A DNA stretch of 64,000 nt from NCBI RefSeq assembly GCF_000407185.1, contig NZ_KE136481.1, forward strand, positions 62,001-126,000, in the 5' to 3' direction. This DNA comes from Enterococcus malodoratus ATCC 43197. Its GTDB lineage: Bacteria > Bacillota > Bacilli > Lactobacillales > Enterococcaceae. Positions 8,836 to 18,294 of the stretch are shown here, piece by piece (positions within the stretch are counted from its first letter, which is position 1; each line of letters opens with the position of its first letter). The notes below the pieces were generated by a model. That model was not told where the DNA came from and searched no databases. It was given only the letters and a program-made list of their open reading frames with translations. Both the position numbers and the translations under genes were made by a program.

Positions 8836-10227
8836 ATGACAACTCTGTTCACTGTATTAGTGATCTTAGTATTCGTTGCATTGCTTGTGGCTTTCTACCA
8901 AATGCAAAAAAGACATGTAAAATTCTCTAATCGCGTTTTTGCGGGATTAGGTGCTGGGATTATTTTTGGCGGAATTTTGCAACTTCTTTTAGGTAATGGT
9001 AGCAAGGTCATTTCTCATGCGATGGAATGGATTGGGATCGTTGGTAATGGTTATATTTCTTTATTACAAATGTTAGTAATGCCTTTAGTATTTATTTCAA
9101 TCGTCGGTGCCTTTACCAAGATGAAATCGAGTAAGAAACTCGGTAAAATCAGTGCGAATGTTCTAGTTACATTGTTAGCTACAACAGCGATCGCTGCTTT
9201 GATCGGAATTCTAGCGGTCATGGTCTTCGGACTCGATGGTGCGACATTTACTAAGGGAGCAGCAGAAACTGCTCGAATCAAAGAGTTGGCTGATCGCCAA
9301 TCAATGGTTCAAAACTTTTCAATTCCGCAACAAATATTATCGTTTATTCCTACTAATGTTTTTGCTGATTTCGCCGGTACACGTCCAACGAGTACGATTG
9401 GCGTCGTAATTTTTGCGGCTTTTGTCGGGATCGCCTTTTTAGGGGTACGTCGTAAAGCGCCGAAAGAGGCAGATTTCTTTGCAAACTTGATCGATAGCCT
9501 TTATAAAATTATCATGCGTATCGTAACATTAGTATTACGCTTGACGCCATATGGTGTTTTCGCGTTGATGACAAATGTATTAGCGACAAGTGATTTTGAA
9601 GCAATTGTCAACTTGGGTAAATTTATTTTGGCTTCTTACAGCGCATTGATTGTTGTACTATTGGTACATTCAGTGATTCTTTTAGGGGTCAAAGTCAACC
9701 CAGTTAACTTCTTCAAAAAGGCTTTTCCAGCTTTAAGCTTTGCCTTTACTTCACGTTCAAGTGCTGGGACTTTGCCTATGAATATTGAAACCCAAACAAA
9801 GGCACTAGGCGTTGATGAAGCAACCGCAAACTTTGCCGGCAGCTTTGGTATCTCGATTGGTCAAAATGGCTGTGCTGGTGTTTATCCGGCTATGCTTGCA
9901 ACGATCGTAGCACCAACAGTTGGCATCAATGTTTTTGATCTAAAATTCATCGTAATGCTGATTGCTATTGTAACTATTAGTTCATTTGGAGTTGCAGGTG
10001 TCGGTGGCGGGGCGACTTTCGCTTCACTGATCGTACTTGGTGCAATGAACCTACCAGTTGCAATTGTTGGTTTGGTTATTTCAGTGGAACCAATGATCGA
10101 TATGGCTCGTACGGCTGTCAATGTCAGCGGCAGTATGGTTGCAGGTGTTGTAACTAGTGAGCGTATCCATGAACTGGATCGTAATATCTTAAATGATGAA
10201 AATGCTTCAATCGAAGTAAACTCATAG
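8836..10227 (+). CDS. tcyP: L-cystine symporter, DAACS family
   Basis: The 463-residue polytopic membrane protein has the same length as Bacillus TcyP and closely resembles it along the whole sequence. It begins with a single helix and a basic QKRHVKFSNRV loop. It keeps the re-entrant-loop signatures FTSRSSAGTLPMNIE (about 309-323) and SIGQNGCAGVYPAMLA (about 340-355), and later VAGVGGGATFASL and EPMIDMARTAVNVSG (about 417-431), which line the substrate and sodium sites of the dicarboxylate/amino-acid:cation symporter family. It should import cystine by ion symport. It is a single-gene unit with its own promoter, structured leader, AAGGAGG ribosome site and terminator. Confidence 0.9.
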   Translation: MTTLFTVLVILVFVALLVAFYQMQKRHVKFSNRVFAGLGAGIIFGGILQLLLGNGSKVISHAMEWIGIVGNGYISLLQMLVMPLVFISIVGAFTKMKSSKKLGKISANVLVTLLATTAIAALIGILAVMVFGLDGATFTKGAAETARIKELADRQSMVQNFSIPQQILSFIPTNVFADFAGTRPTSTIGVVIFAAFVGIAFLGVRRKAPKEADFFANLIDSLYKIIMRIVTLVLRLTPYGVFALMTNVLATSDFEAIVNLGKFILASYSALIVVLLVHSVILLGVKVNPVNFFKKAFPALSFAFTSRSSAGTLPMNIETQTKALGVDEATANFAGSFGISIGQNGCAGVYPAMLATIVAPTVGINVFDLKFIVMLIAIVTISSFGVAGVGGGATFASLIVLGAMNLPVAIVGLVISVEPMIDMARTAVNVSGSMVAGVVTSERIHELDRNILNDENASIEVNS

Positions 10228-10235
10228 TTATATTG

Positions 10236-10266
10236 AAGGCTTGGCTAGCGCGACCAAGCCTTTTTT
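10236..10266 (+). terminator. intrinsic terminator after tcyP
   Basis: A 9-bp stem with AAGGCTTGG on the left arm and CCAAGCCTT on the right is followed by a T run ending at 10266. Confidence 0.93.
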
Positions 10267-10462
10267 GTTACACTTTTATCAGCCTGGTTTTTCGTCGTTT
10301 ATTTAGTACGAGAGCAAATTGGTAAACTGAACTTATGATATATGCTGTGAAATTGAATGATATGCTTAATGAAATTTAGAGCACTGGCCAGTTCACTGGG
10401 AAATGATTCTTTTGATTTAAGTATATACAGGTTTAGAAAATTTATTATTTGGAGTGAATAGT

Positions 10463-10834
10463 TTGTTTAATGAACAAATAAAGGTGATTTTATATGCAAA
10501 TGATGTTAGAAAAGCTAGCATTTTTTGGCAAAGTTTAGGTTTTGCAGAAATTAGTTTTGAAGAATTAGATGGTTCGCAAGTCGCAGAAGTCGCGATGAGT
10601 GAAAATAGTACTACGCATTTGGTTATTTATGACCGGGCATTCATCGAGAAAAATGATGATGAAGTAACTGAGCCTTCTCCGGCCTTGATTTTCGGCAGCG
10701 ATGATATGATGGGACTGTATAAAGAGTTACAAACAAAAAATGTTCACTTAGGTGACTTGGCTCAAATTGGTGAGGAACTCGTATTTAATTTTGTTGATGC
10801 AGATGGTAATTATTTTGTGGTATCAGGTAAATAG
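10463..10834 (+). CDS. VOC-superfamily (glyoxalase/bleomycin-resistance-like) protein
   Basis: The 123-residue protein has one vicinal-oxygen-chelate unit pair: an initial beta strand IKVILYANDV, the FWQSLGF helix-turn, and a final FNFVDADGNYFVVSG strand pair. Proteins of this fold bind metals, drugs or small metabolites; the metal ligands are not clear here, so the activity is unknown. TTG 10463 is favoured as start because GGAG (10451-10454) is eight bases upstream; a GTG at 10454 in the same frame would overlap that ribosome site. The next gene begins 25 nt after the stop and is probably in the same transcript. A 10-bp palindrome ACTGGCCAGT at about 10383-10392 lies upstream and could be an operator. 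Confidence 0.75.
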   Translation: MFNEQIKVILYANDVRKASIFWQSLGFAEISFEELDGSQVAEVAMSENSTTHLVIYDRAFIEKNDDEVTEPSPALIFGSDDMMGLYKELQTKNVHLGDLAQIGEELVFNFVDADGNYFVVSGK

Positions 10835-10859
10835 TACGGTCTTCGATTGAGAGGGGCGG

Positions 10860-11594
10860 ATGAAAATGAAACAAGTTTTTGTAATTGGTGATGTTCACGG
10901 CGAGTACGAACTGTTTCAGGAAGTGCTAAAAAAATTTCAACCAGATAAACAACAGTTGATTTTGATTGGTGATTTAAATGATCGGGGACCTAAAAGCAAG
11001 GACTGTTGGTTACTAGGCATGGAACTCGTAGAAAAATATCAGGCAGTTTATTTACGAGGAAATCATGAACAGTATTTTCTGGAATTTATGGAAAGTCCTG
11101 AAGATTGGTTTCCAAGCTATTTGTACAATGGCGGAAAAGAAACAATCGAAAGTTTGCTGCACAAAGGCGCAACGGATGAATATTCGCCAACTGAAATTGC
11201 AATGATGATCCGCAGTCGTTATAAAAAAATGCTGGATTTTCTGTCGGAACGTCCTTTCTACTATGAATGGGGCAAATATTTGTTTGTTCATGCTGGAGTA
11301 GACCTATCCAAAGACTGGCGTGAAACGTCGCCTCAAGATTTTTTATGGATTCGTGAACCATTTCATGAAGGTCGGAATGATACCGATAAGACGATCGTAT
11401 TTGGTCATACAATTACGCCGATGCTTTATGGCGATATGCAGACCACAGCTCTTTGGCAATCTGATGGAAAAATCGGCATCGATGGCGGGGCAGTCTTTGG
11501 CGGCACTTTGCACGGAGTAGTTTTTGATGAGAATGACTTAATACACGATTACGAAATACCGAATAATCATGGACCGTGGCAGCCTGATTTTTGA
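10860..11594 (+). CDS. calcineurin-like metallophosphoesterase (PPP-type phosphatase)
   Basis: The 244-residue protein carries the full phosphoprotein-phosphatase motif series: GDVHGEY (about 10-16), GDLNDRGPKS (about 39-48), RGNHEQYF (about 66-73), FVHAGVD and later FGHTITP. These histidines and aspartates bind two metal ions. Bacterial relatives hydrolyse phosphoproteins or diadenosine tetraphosphate, and the substrate here is open. Two starts are possible: ATG 10860 and ATG 10866, both served by GAGGGG at 10851-10856; the difference is two residues. A strong terminator follows. Confidence 0.87.
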   Translation: MKMKQVFVIGDVHGEYELFQEVLKKFQPDKQQLILIGDLNDRGPKSKDCWLLGMELVEKYQAVYLRGNHEQYFLEFMESPEDWFPSYLYNGGKETIESLLHKGATDEYSPTEIAMMIRSRYKKMLDFLSERPFYYEWGKYLFVHAGVDLSKDWRETSPQDFLWIREPFHEGRNDTDKTIVFGHTITPMLYGDMQTTALWQSDGKIGIDGGAVFGGTLHGVVFDENDLIHDYEIPNNHGPWQPDF

Positions 11595-11601
11595 TTGATG
11601 A

Positions 11602-11630
11602 GTGAGATTCTTTTTGAATCTCACTTTTTT
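11602..11630 (+). terminator. intrinsic terminator after the metallophosphoesterase gene
   Basis: A 9-bp perfect stem (GTGAGATTC/GAATCTCAC) with a five-T loop is followed by a T run. Confidence 0.94.
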
Positions 11631-11717
11631 TCTAGATTTTCTTGCAGAACCATTCACTAAGTGGCATAGTATCTTAAAAGGATTTTACTTTTACTTAAAC
11701 TGAGAAAGGGGTTACTT

Positions 11718-12617
11718 ATGTCAGATACTATGAAGGGACATTTATCAGCGAGCTTAACCGTTGTTATCTGGGCAATGACGTTTATCTCCACAAAAGTACT
11801 ACTAAAAGATTTTTTACCGATCGAAATACTGTTCATTCGTTTTTTGATTGGTTTTATCGTCTTGACGATCGCTTCACGGAAAATCTTGCCGTTTAAGAGT
11901 TGGCGCGAGGAAGGATATTTTATGATCGCGGGCTTGTTTGGTGTCTTTTTGTATTATTACTTGGAAAATGTTGCCTTGACCTATACTTTAGCAATGAACG
12001 TAGGAATCATCGGGTCGGTCAGCCCATTCATGACAGCATTGATCAGCCGCTTTATTTTAAAACAAGGGAAAATTCCAAGAGTCTTTGTTTTAGGATTCAT
12101 TTGTTCGATGATCGGTATTGCTCTGATCAGTTTTTCAGGTACGATCAACGTCAACCCGCTCGGGGATGGTCTGGCATTAATCGCCACGGTTTGCTGGGCT
12201 TCGTATTCCTTGATCATAAAAAAAATCAGCACTTTCGGATATGGGACAATCGTCACGACCCAGCGGATCTTTTTTTATGGACTGTTGTTTATGCTGCCAG
12301 TCTTATTAATTACTCTAGATTCTTTTGATGTTTCTCGTTTTGGACAGGTCGGGAACCTCGGAAATCTATTATTTTTAGGTGTTGGAGCCTCGGCTTTGTG
12401 CTTTGTCACTTGGAATTTTTCAGTGAAAAATCTTGGAGCTGTTCGAGCAACAGTATATATTTATACGATTCCTATGCTGACAACCTTAGCATCAGTCTTA
12501 ATTTTAGGTGAAACATTAACTATCAAAACCTTCTTCGGAATTTTATTGACGCTTGCAGGGTTGGTTTTATCAGAATTACCAAATCTGCTGCGTCAGAGAA
12601 AAAGAACGAATATTTAA
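11718..12617 (+). CDS. EamA/DMT-family transporter
   Basis: The 299-residue membrane protein has about ten hydrophobic helices arranged as two EamA repeats (about residues 8-135 and 150-288). The pattern includes the GLFGVFLYYYLENVAL and ALCFVTWNFSVKNLGA blocks typical of drug/metabolite exporters, each ending in a conserved GE or IG turn (LILGETLT, GIALI). The C-terminus is short and basic (RQRKRTNI), consistent with a cytoplasmic end. Substrates of the family range from amino acids to sugars and cannot be predicted. It is a single gene with AAAGGGG upstream and a hairpin terminator downstream. Confidence 0.85.
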   Translation: MSDTMKGHLSASLTVVIWAMTFISTKVLLKDFLPIEILFIRFLIGFIVLTIASRKILPFKSWREEGYFMIAGLFGVFLYYYLENVALTYTLAMNVGIIGSVSPFMTALISRFILKQGKIPRVFVLGFICSMIGIALISFSGTINVNPLGDGLALIATVCWASYSLIIKKISTFGYGTIVTTQRIFFYGLLFMLPVLLITLDSFDVSRFGQVGNLGNLLFLGVGASALCFVTWNFSVKNLGAVRATVYIYTIPMLTTLASVLILGETLTIKTFFGILLTLAGLVLSELPNLLRQRKRTNI

Positions 12618-12622
12618 AAGTT

Positions 12623-12652
12623 CCTTCATTGCTGAGAGGCGTGAAGGTTTTT
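12623..12652 (+). terminator. intrinsic terminator after the EamA transporter gene
   Basis: A CCTTCA/TGAAGG stem with a 13-base loop is followed by TTTTT. It is weaker than neighbouring terminators. Confidence 0.65.
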
Positions 12653-12727
12653 CAATTTGAAGGAAGAAGCAAATTTAAGAGAAGTGTGATAAAATAAATA
12701 GGATTTTGGATGAAATGAGGAATTGAA

Positions 12728-14908
12728 ATGGCAGAAAGTTTGAACCAAGAAATCATTCAACTACTGAATAAGGAGTTGACGGGCTACCGTCCGCAACAAA
12801 TTAATGTCGTATTAAAATTATTAACAGAAGGCAATACAGTGCCGTTCATTGCCCGTTACCGTAAAGAAATGACCGGAACGTTGGATGAGGTACAGATTCG
12901 TGAGATCGAGGAACGTTATAACTATTTAGAAAACCTAGAAAAGCGTAAACAAGAAGTTTTGCGCTTAATTGATGAACAAGGAAAACTGACTGAGGAATTA
13001 GCGCAGAAAATTCAACAGGCTGTAAAAGTTCAAAAAGTGGAAGATTTATACCGACCATACAAACAAAAACGTCGTACAAAAGCGACAATCGCGAAAGAAA
13101 ATGGCTTAGAGCCTTTAGCTGAATATCTATTGAGTTTTCCGCAAACTGGCGATGTTTATGCAAAAGCAAGTGAGTTTGTTACTGAAAATATCACGACCGC
13201 GGATGAAGCATTGCAAGGGGCTCATGAGATCGTTGCGGAACAAATTAGTGATAATCCTGATTTTCGTACTTGGATCCGTAATTTCACCAAGAAAAATGGT
13301 ATCTATCAAAGCAAGGTCAAAGATGAAGACAAGGACGAAAAAGGCGTTTATGAGATGTATTATGATTTTGCTGAACCAATCAACAAAATGGTCTCTCACC
13401 GTGTGTTAGCTTCTAATCGTGGGGAAAAGGAAGAAATCTTAAAGGTCGCGATTGTGGTTGAAGAAGAAAAAATCTTTGATTACTTAGAACGTCAATCAGT
13501 GAAAAATAATCGTGCGATTACGGTAGAATTTGTTCGTGAGGCGTATAAAGACAGCTATAAACGTTTTATTGGTCCAGCGATTGAACGGGAAATTCGTAAT
13601 GAGTTGACAGAAGATGCAGATGAACAAGCGATTAATATTTTTGGAGAAAACCTGCGCAACTTATTATTGCAGTCACCACTAAAAGGAAAAGTTGTATTGG
13701 GATTCGACCCGGCTTACAGAACAGGTTGTAAGTTAGCGGTTGTTGATGAAACAGGAAAAGTGTTGGCAATCGAGGTTATTTATCCTCACAAGCCTGCGGC
13801 ACAAGCAAAGCGTCAAGCGGCTGGTCCCGCTTTTCAAGCATTAATCAAAAAATACGATGTTGAGATGGTAGCGATTGGAAACGGAACGGCTAGTCGCGAG
13901 TCTGAATTATTTGTAGCTGAGCAATTGAAACAGGTGGAAAAGGAAGTTTTTTATGTGATCGTCAATGAAGCCGGAGCTTCAGTGTATTCGGCTAGTGACA
14001 TTGCACGGGCAGAATTTCCTGATCTGCAAGTCGAAGAGCGCAGTGCTGTCAGCATTGCTCGACGTTTGCAAGATCCTTTGTCAGAATTAGTAAAAATTGA
14101 TCCTAAAGCGGTTGGCGTTGGTCAATATCAACATGATGTGTCACAGAAACGTCTATCGGAGCGGTTAGATTTTGTAGTGGAAACGGCAGTTAACCAAGTC
14201 GGAGTGAACGTCAATACAGCAAGTTCACAGTTATTGCAGTATGCTTCTGGTTTAAATAAAACGACGGCTCAAAATATTGTGAAATACCGTGAGGAAAATG
14301 GTGCTTTTATTTCACGCCCGCAATTGAAAAAGGTTCCTCGCTTAGGACCTAAAGCTTACGAACAAGCGATAGGCTTCTTACGAATTCCCGGAGCAAAAAA
14401 TATTTTGGACACGACAGCGATTCACCCAGAAAGTTATAGTAGCGCGAAAGAAATCCTAGCGTTGGCAGCCGTTGATTTAAAAACTTTAGGTTCTTCAGAA
14501 GCTACAGAAAAGATTAAGGCCTTGGATTTAAATCAATTACACCAAGCACTTGAAATTGGTAAAGAAACGATCAAAGATATTTTACAAGCATTGGTTCAAC
14601 CTGGCCGTGATATGCGTGATGAAATGCCAGCTCCATTATTGCGTCAAGATGTCTTGACGATGGCAGATTTGCAGCCAGGAATGGAAATGCAAGGAACAGT
14701 TCGGAACGTGATTGATTTTGGCGCATTTGTTGATATCGGAGTGAAGCAGGATGGTTTGGTTCACATATCTAAATTGAGTAAAAATTACGTGAAACATCCG
14801 ACAGATGTTGTATCGGTTGGTGATGTAGTAACTGTTTGGGTTGAGGCCATTGATGTGAAAAAAGGCCGCATAAGTTTAACTATGGTTCAAAGTGATAAAA
14901 ATGACTGA
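12728..14908 (+). CDS. tex: Tex family RNA-binding transcription accessory protein
   Basis: The 726-residue protein matches bacterial Tex (YhgF) in length and domain order: an N-terminal helical region with RYRKEMTGTLDEVQIR (about 40-55), a YqgF/RNase-H-like domain starting VVLGFDPAYRTGCKLAVVDE (about 322-341), helix-hairpin-helix motifs around NVNTASSQLLQYASGL (about 494-509), and a C-terminal S1 domain GTVRNVIDFGAFVDIG (about 656-671). Tex binds RNA and is linked to transcription and virulence gene expression; the precise mechanism is unsettled. GAGG lies seven bases before the ATG. The stop overlaps the downstream SprT-like gene by eight bases. Confidence 0.95.
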   Translation: MAESLNQEIIQLLNKELTGYRPQQINVVLKLLTEGNTVPFIARYRKEMTGTLDEVQIREIEERYNYLENLEKRKQEVLRLIDEQGKLTEELAQKIQQAVKVQKVEDLYRPYKQKRRTKATIAKENGLEPLAEYLLSFPQTGDVYAKASEFVTENITTADEALQGAHEIVAEQISDNPDFRTWIRNFTKKNGIYQSKVKDEDKDEKGVYEMYYDFAEPINKMVSHRVLASNRGEKEEILKVAIVVEEEKIFDYLERQSVKNNRAITVEFVREAYKDSYKRFIGPAIEREIRNELTEDADEQAINIFGENLRNLLLQSPLKGKVVLGFDPAYRTGCKLAVVDETGKVLAIEVIYPHKPAAQAKRQAAGPAFQALIKKYDVEMVAIGNGTASRESELFVAEQLKQVEKEVFYVIVNEAGASVYSASDIARAEFPDLQVEERSAVSIARRLQDPLSELVKIDPKAVGVGQYQHDVSQKRLSERLDFVVETAVNQVGVNVNTASSQLLQYASGLNKTTAQNIVKYREENGAFISRPQLKKVPRLGPKAYEQAIGFLRIPGAKNILDTTAIHPESYSSAKEILALAAVDLKTLGSSEATEKIKALDLNQLHQALEIGKETIKDILQALVQPGRDMRDEMPAPLLRQDVLTMADLQPGMEMQGTVRNVIDFGAFVDIGVKQDGLVHISKLSKNYVKHPTDVVSVGDVVTVWVEAIDVKKGRISLTMVQSDKND

Positions 14909-15350
14909 TCAAGAATTACAGATCCTAGTCGAAAAGATTTCGCAAGAATCTTTTCGACTGCCATTTTGTCACAAGGCTAGTTTTAATCGACGTTTAAAGA
15001 CGACGGGTGGCCGCTATCACTTAAATAGCCACAATCTAGATTTTAATCAGTTGGTTTTTGAAAAGTATGGAGAGGCTGAATTGATCAAAGTTATTAAACA
15101 TGAGCTTTGTCACTATCATCTACATTTGGCGAATCGCGGCTATCAGCATAAGGATCTAGAGTTTAAGCAATTACTGAAACGAACAGGAGGAACTCGGTTT
15201 GCTCCACCGTTAGCAGCAACCGTTTATCAAGTTTATCAATGTCAAAAGTGTCAACAAGAAATTAAACGTCGTCGTAGAATTAATACGAAACGATACGTAT
15301 GTGGAAATTGTCAGGGAAAATTAAAATTTTTGAAGACAATTGAGGCTTAA
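14901..15350 (+). CDS. SprT-like zinc metalloprotein
   Basis: The 149-residue protein has the SprT-like HELCHYHLHLA motif (about 67-77), giving a zincin HExxH site, followed by a C-terminal zinc ribbon CQKC...CGNC (about 114-137) in a basic context. It corresponds to the SprT-like family found next to tex in Firmicutes; no substrate is established, although the eukaryotic relative SPRTN is a DNA-protein crosslink protease. I start it at ATG 14901, overlapping tex by eight bases; an in-frame GTG at 14892 is also possible. The overlap implies coupled translation with tex. Confidence 0.88.
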   Translation: MTDQELQILVEKISQESFRLPFCHKASFNRRLKTTGGRYHLNSHNLDFNQLVFEKYGEAELIKVIKHELCHYHLHLANRGYQHKDLEFKQLLKRTGGTRFAPPLAATVYQVYQCQKCQQEIKRRRRINTKRYVCGNCQGKLKFLKTIEA

Positions 15351-15381
15351 AAAGAGCACATGCGTTATAGAGAATAAAAGA

Positions 15382-15410
15382 TTGCTATTTTTTCGGTTTT
15401 ATATGATAAT
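15382..15410 (+). promoter_or_regulatory. sigma-A promoter of murC
   Basis: TTGCTA (15382-15387) and GATAAT (15405-15410) are 17 nt apart, upstream of the murC ribosome site AAGGAAGAGG. Confidence 0.65.
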
Positions 15411-15453
15411 GTGAACCGCAAACAATTTTGTACATATAAGGAAGAGGATAAAA

Positions 15454-16788
15454 ATGAATAAAAAAGATACACTTTATCATTTTGTTGGAATCAAAGGATC
15501 AGGCATGAGTTCATTAGCATTGGTCTTACATGAAAAAGGTTACGATGTACAAGGTTCTGACGTCGAAAAATATTTTTTCACACAACGTGATTTAGAAAAA
15601 GCCGGCATTACTATTTTGCCATTTAGCAAAGACAACATTAAGGAAGGTATGACGATCATTCAGGGAAATGCCTTTCCAGATACTCACGAAGAAATCGCTC
15701 AAGCGAAAAAAATGGGTCTAGAGATTATTCGTTACCACGACTTTATCGGTCAATTTATTCAACCTTACACAAGTATCGCAGTAACAGGTTCACACGGTAA
15801 AACAAGTACTACAGGTTTGCTTGCCCATGTGTTGAATGGTTTAGCACCAACTAGTTACTTGATTGGCGATGGTACAGGCCACGGGGAGCCCGATGCAACA
15901 TTCTTTGCATTCGAAGCTTGTGAATATCAACGTCACTTCTTGGCGTACGCACCTGATTATTCAATTATGACCAATATCGACTTTGATCATCCGGATTATT
16001 TCAAGAGTATTGATGATGTTTTCGAAGCTTTTCAAACATTAGCTTCACAAGTCAAAAAAGGTATTTTTGCTTACGGGGATGATGAATATTTACGTAAGTT
16101 GAAAGCCGATGTGCCGATCTATTACTATGGCTTATCTGAAAATGATGATATCCAAGCACGTAACATTGTTCGAACGACTAAAGGTTCTGCTTTTGATGTT
16201 TATCACAATGAGAAATTCATCGGACGTTTTTCAGTGCCTTCATTTGGTAAACACAATATTTTAAATGCTTTATCAGTGATTGCCGTTGCTTATTTCGAAG
16301 GCTTAGATATGGATAAGGTAAAAGAAGAAATGTTGACTTTCTCTGGCGTGAAACGCCGTTTTACAGAGAAAAAAGTTGCTGACATGATCATTGTTGATGA
16401 CTATGCGCATCATCCAGCTGAAATCAAAGCTACAATTGATGCAGCGCGTCAAAAATATCCTGAGAAGGAATTGATTGCGGTATTCCAACCACACACCTTT
16501 ACTCGGACGATTGCTTTGATGGATGAATTCGCTGAAGCATTAGATCGTGCCGATAAAGTTTATCTATGCGATATTTTTTCATCAGCCCGTGAAACAGCTG
16601 GCGATGTAAAAATTGAGGACTTAGGCGATAAAATCCAAAAAGGCGGACAAGTGATCAAAGAAGAGAACATGTCTCCGCTGTTAGATCATGAAAATGCAGT
16701 TGTTATCTTTATGGGCGCCGGCGATGTTCAAAAATTTGAGCGTGCGTACGAAAACCTTTTGAGTAATACAACACGCAACGTATTATAA
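15454..16788 (+). CDS. murC: UDP-N-acetylmuramate--L-alanine ligase
   Basis: MurC adds L-alanine to UDP-MurNAc, the first amino acid of the peptidoglycan stem, in the cytoplasm. The 444-residue protein starts with the UDP-binding [14 protein letters not shown] glycine loop (12-25). The ATP P-loop [10 protein letters not shown] is at 111-120, and the central-domain metal and substrate region includes [11 protein letters not shown]. The ligase C-terminal domain carries [15 protein letters not shown] and FQPHTFTRT. All hallmark motifs are intact. It is a single-gene unit with its own promoter and terminator. Location next to tex and the SprT-like gene recurs in related species as far as I know. 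Confidence 0.96.
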   Translation: MNKKDTLYHFVGIKGSGMSSLALVLHEKGYDVQGSDVEKYFFTQRDLEKAGITILPFSKDNIKEGMTIIQGNAFPDTHEEIAQAKKMGLEIIRYHDFIGQFIQPYTSIAVTGSHGKTSTTGLLAHVLNGLAPTSYLIGDGTGHGEPDATFFAFEACEYQRHFLAYAPDYSIMTNIDFDHPDYFKSIDDVFEAFQTLASQVKKGIFAYGDDEYLRKLKADVPIYYYGLSENDDIQARNIVRTTKGSAFDVYHNEKFIGRFSVPSFGKHNILNALSVIAVAYFEGLDMDKVKEEMLTFSGVKRRFTEKKVADMIIVDDYAHHPAEIKATIDAARQKYPEKELIAVFQPHTFTRTIALMDEFAEALDRADKVYLCDIFSSARETAGDVKIEDLGDKIQKGGQVIKEENMSPLLDHENAVVIFMGAGDVQKFERAYENLLSNTTRNVL

Positions 16789-16792
16789 TTAG

Positions 16793-16834
16793 AAAAGAAG
16801 GGTTCGGACATTTTTTTGTCAGAACCCTTCTTTT
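16793..16834 (+). terminator. intrinsic terminator after murC
   Basis: A long stem AAAAGAAGGGTTC...GACA pairs with TGTC...GAACCCTTCTTTT across a T-rich loop. The A-rich left flank could let it work in both directions. Confidence 0.92.
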
Positions 16835-16896
16835 AACAATACGAGATCGATCAAAATTTTTACTTTAGAAATCCTTATACTAAACTAGGTACAAAC

Positions 16897-16924
16897 TTGT
16901 GTTTTACTTGCTTTCTGATAAAAT
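16897..16924 (+). promoter_or_regulatory. promoter of the MaoC-like gene
   Basis: TTGTGT (16897-16902) and TAAAAT (16919-16924) have a 16-nt spacer. Confidence 0.5.
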
Positions 16925-16955
16925 AATGAGTAGAAACAATACGGAGGGAATGGAC

Positions 16956-17429
16956 TTGTATAATATGAAGGCTCGGAAAATAGGCAAGACGATAGACGAA
17001 ATTGAGGAAGGTGACTCGTTATCGTTAACGGAATCGATCGAAGATAATCAGATTCTTTTATATTTAGGTTTGACAAATGATGCAAATCCTTTGTATATCC
17101 AACATGATTATGTGAAAGAAACTGAATATGAACAACCGCTTGTACCATCCATCATGTTGATGGGGATTATCACAAGTGCGATTTCAAAACATTTACCAGG
17201 ACCGGGTTCTCATGTAGTGAATTTCTCGATTAATTTTATTGATCCGGTCTTTCACTATGAAACATTGACCTTTGAGTTTGAAGTCATTAAAGTGGATAAA
17301 ATGAAAGATGTTGTCACTATCTCTGTTGAAGCTGTAGAAGCCACAGATAACGAAGAAAAACGCATCTTGGATGCTGTGGTCATGGTGAAACCGCCGCAAG
17401 CACAAATAGGAGATGATATAAATGAATAA
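16956..17429 (+). CDS. MaoC-like hot-dog fold protein
   Basis: The 157-residue protein has the single hot-dog domain of MaoC/R-specific enoyl-CoA hydratases, with the TNDANPLY...YEQPLVPSIML region and the FSINFIDPVFHYETLTFEFEV strand pair. In characterised hydratases the catalytic pair is Asp and His in a D-x-N-P-x-H motif. Here Asp42 is present but the histidine position is Tyr47, so hydratase activity is doubtful and a binding or other role is possible. TTG 16956 is chosen because GGAGGG (16943-16948) is seven bases upstream; ATG 16950 sits too close and ATG 16965 too far. It overlaps the following gene by eight bases, so the pair is one operon. Confidence 0.78.
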   Translation: MYNMKARKIGKTIDEIEEGDSLSLTESIEDNQILLYLGLTNDANPLYIQHDYVKETEYEQPLVPSIMLMGIITSAISKHLPGPGSHVVNFSINFIDPVFHYETLTFEFEVIKVDKMKDVVTISVEAVEATDNEEKRILDAVVMVKPPQAQIGDDINE

Positions 17430-18108
17430 TCAAGAAACAACACGCATTTACGGATTGAATCGTTTCTACGGAAAAATTTATGCTTTTCTTGCATTAGGAA
17501 TCGGAATTAGTGCTGTAATATCATATATGGCATTAGGCCCTTGGATGTTTCAAGTACAAAGCTTTATCAATAATTTTCCTTTAGGCTTCTGGGGAATCTG
17601 GATTGCTGAGATTGCTCTTGTTGTCTTTCTTGGAATCAAAGCACAGAAGAATCCCACATTAGCAATCGGTGGATTCATCGTATATTCTGCGCTGAATGGT
17701 CTAACACTAGCAGTTACATTAGCAATGTATGACTTAGGAACAGTCACTCAGGCATTTGTTACTGCATCAGCAACATTTTTAGTCATGTCATTAGTTGGTT
17801 CATTTACTAAACGCGATTTATCAGCAATTGGCCGCGCAGGTTTAAGCTGCTTGTTAGGGATTATTATTGCGATGTTGCTGAATGTATTTCTATTACAAAG
17901 CAGTGCAGTTGAATTCTTTATTTCTATCTTAATGGTAGTGGTTATGTCAGGAATTACAGCTTATGATAATCAAATGATTCGCAAGATTTATCTTGGATCA
18001 AATGGCGAAGTTGGAAATGGTGTAGCAGTTTTCATGGCGTTACAACTTTATTTAGACTTTATCAACCTGTTTATCTCATTCCTGCGAATTTTTGGAAGTA
18101 GTAAATAG
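17422..18108 (+). CDS. Bax inhibitor-1/YccA family membrane protein
   Basis: The 228-residue protein has seven hydrophobic helices and the family's closing signature GITAYDNQMIRKIYL followed by ALQLYLDFINLFISFLRIFG (about 203-222). The aspartates in these segments are those that gate pH-sensitive calcium leak in the Bacillus homologue YetJ. The role in this organism is unknown; calcium or stress homeostasis is the family expectation. AGGAG lies about nine bases before the ATG, which overlaps the end of the MaoC-like gene. A terminator follows directly. Confidence 0.9.
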   Translation: MNNQETTRIYGLNRFYGKIYAFLALGIGISAVISYMALGPWMFQVQSFINNFPLGFWGIWIAEIALVVFLGIKAQKNPTLAIGGFIVYSALNGLTLAVTLAMYDLGTVTQAFVTASATFLVMSLVGSFTKRDLSAIGRAGLSCLLGIIIAMLLNVFLLQSSAVEFFISILMVVVMSGITAYDNQMIRKIYLGSNGEVGNGVAVFMALQLYLDFINLFISFLRIFGSSK

Positions 18109-18114
18109 TAAGTA

Positions 18115-18138
18115 GAGGCGAGTGATCGCCTCTTTTTT
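18115..18138 (+). terminator. intrinsic terminator after the Bax-inhibitor-like gene
   Basis: A GAGGCG/CGCCTC stem with a six-base loop is followed by a T run. Confidence 0.92.
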
Positions 18139-18294
18139 ATGTCATTGACTGAAGATAAGAATCTTGAAAAAATCGGCTTCATTCTTTTCATTTCATTAAA
18201 TACTTTGTTAGAATGAAACATGAGAATCAACAAGCATCGTTCCATATTTTGTCCAAACAATGGAACTGAATCCGCAAAGAATTTTTAACTAAAA

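Noticed and set aside
18220-18288. A 22-codon ATG frame in the polA upstream region
   Set aside because: No ribosome site is present and it spans a hairpin; it is not supported as a gene.
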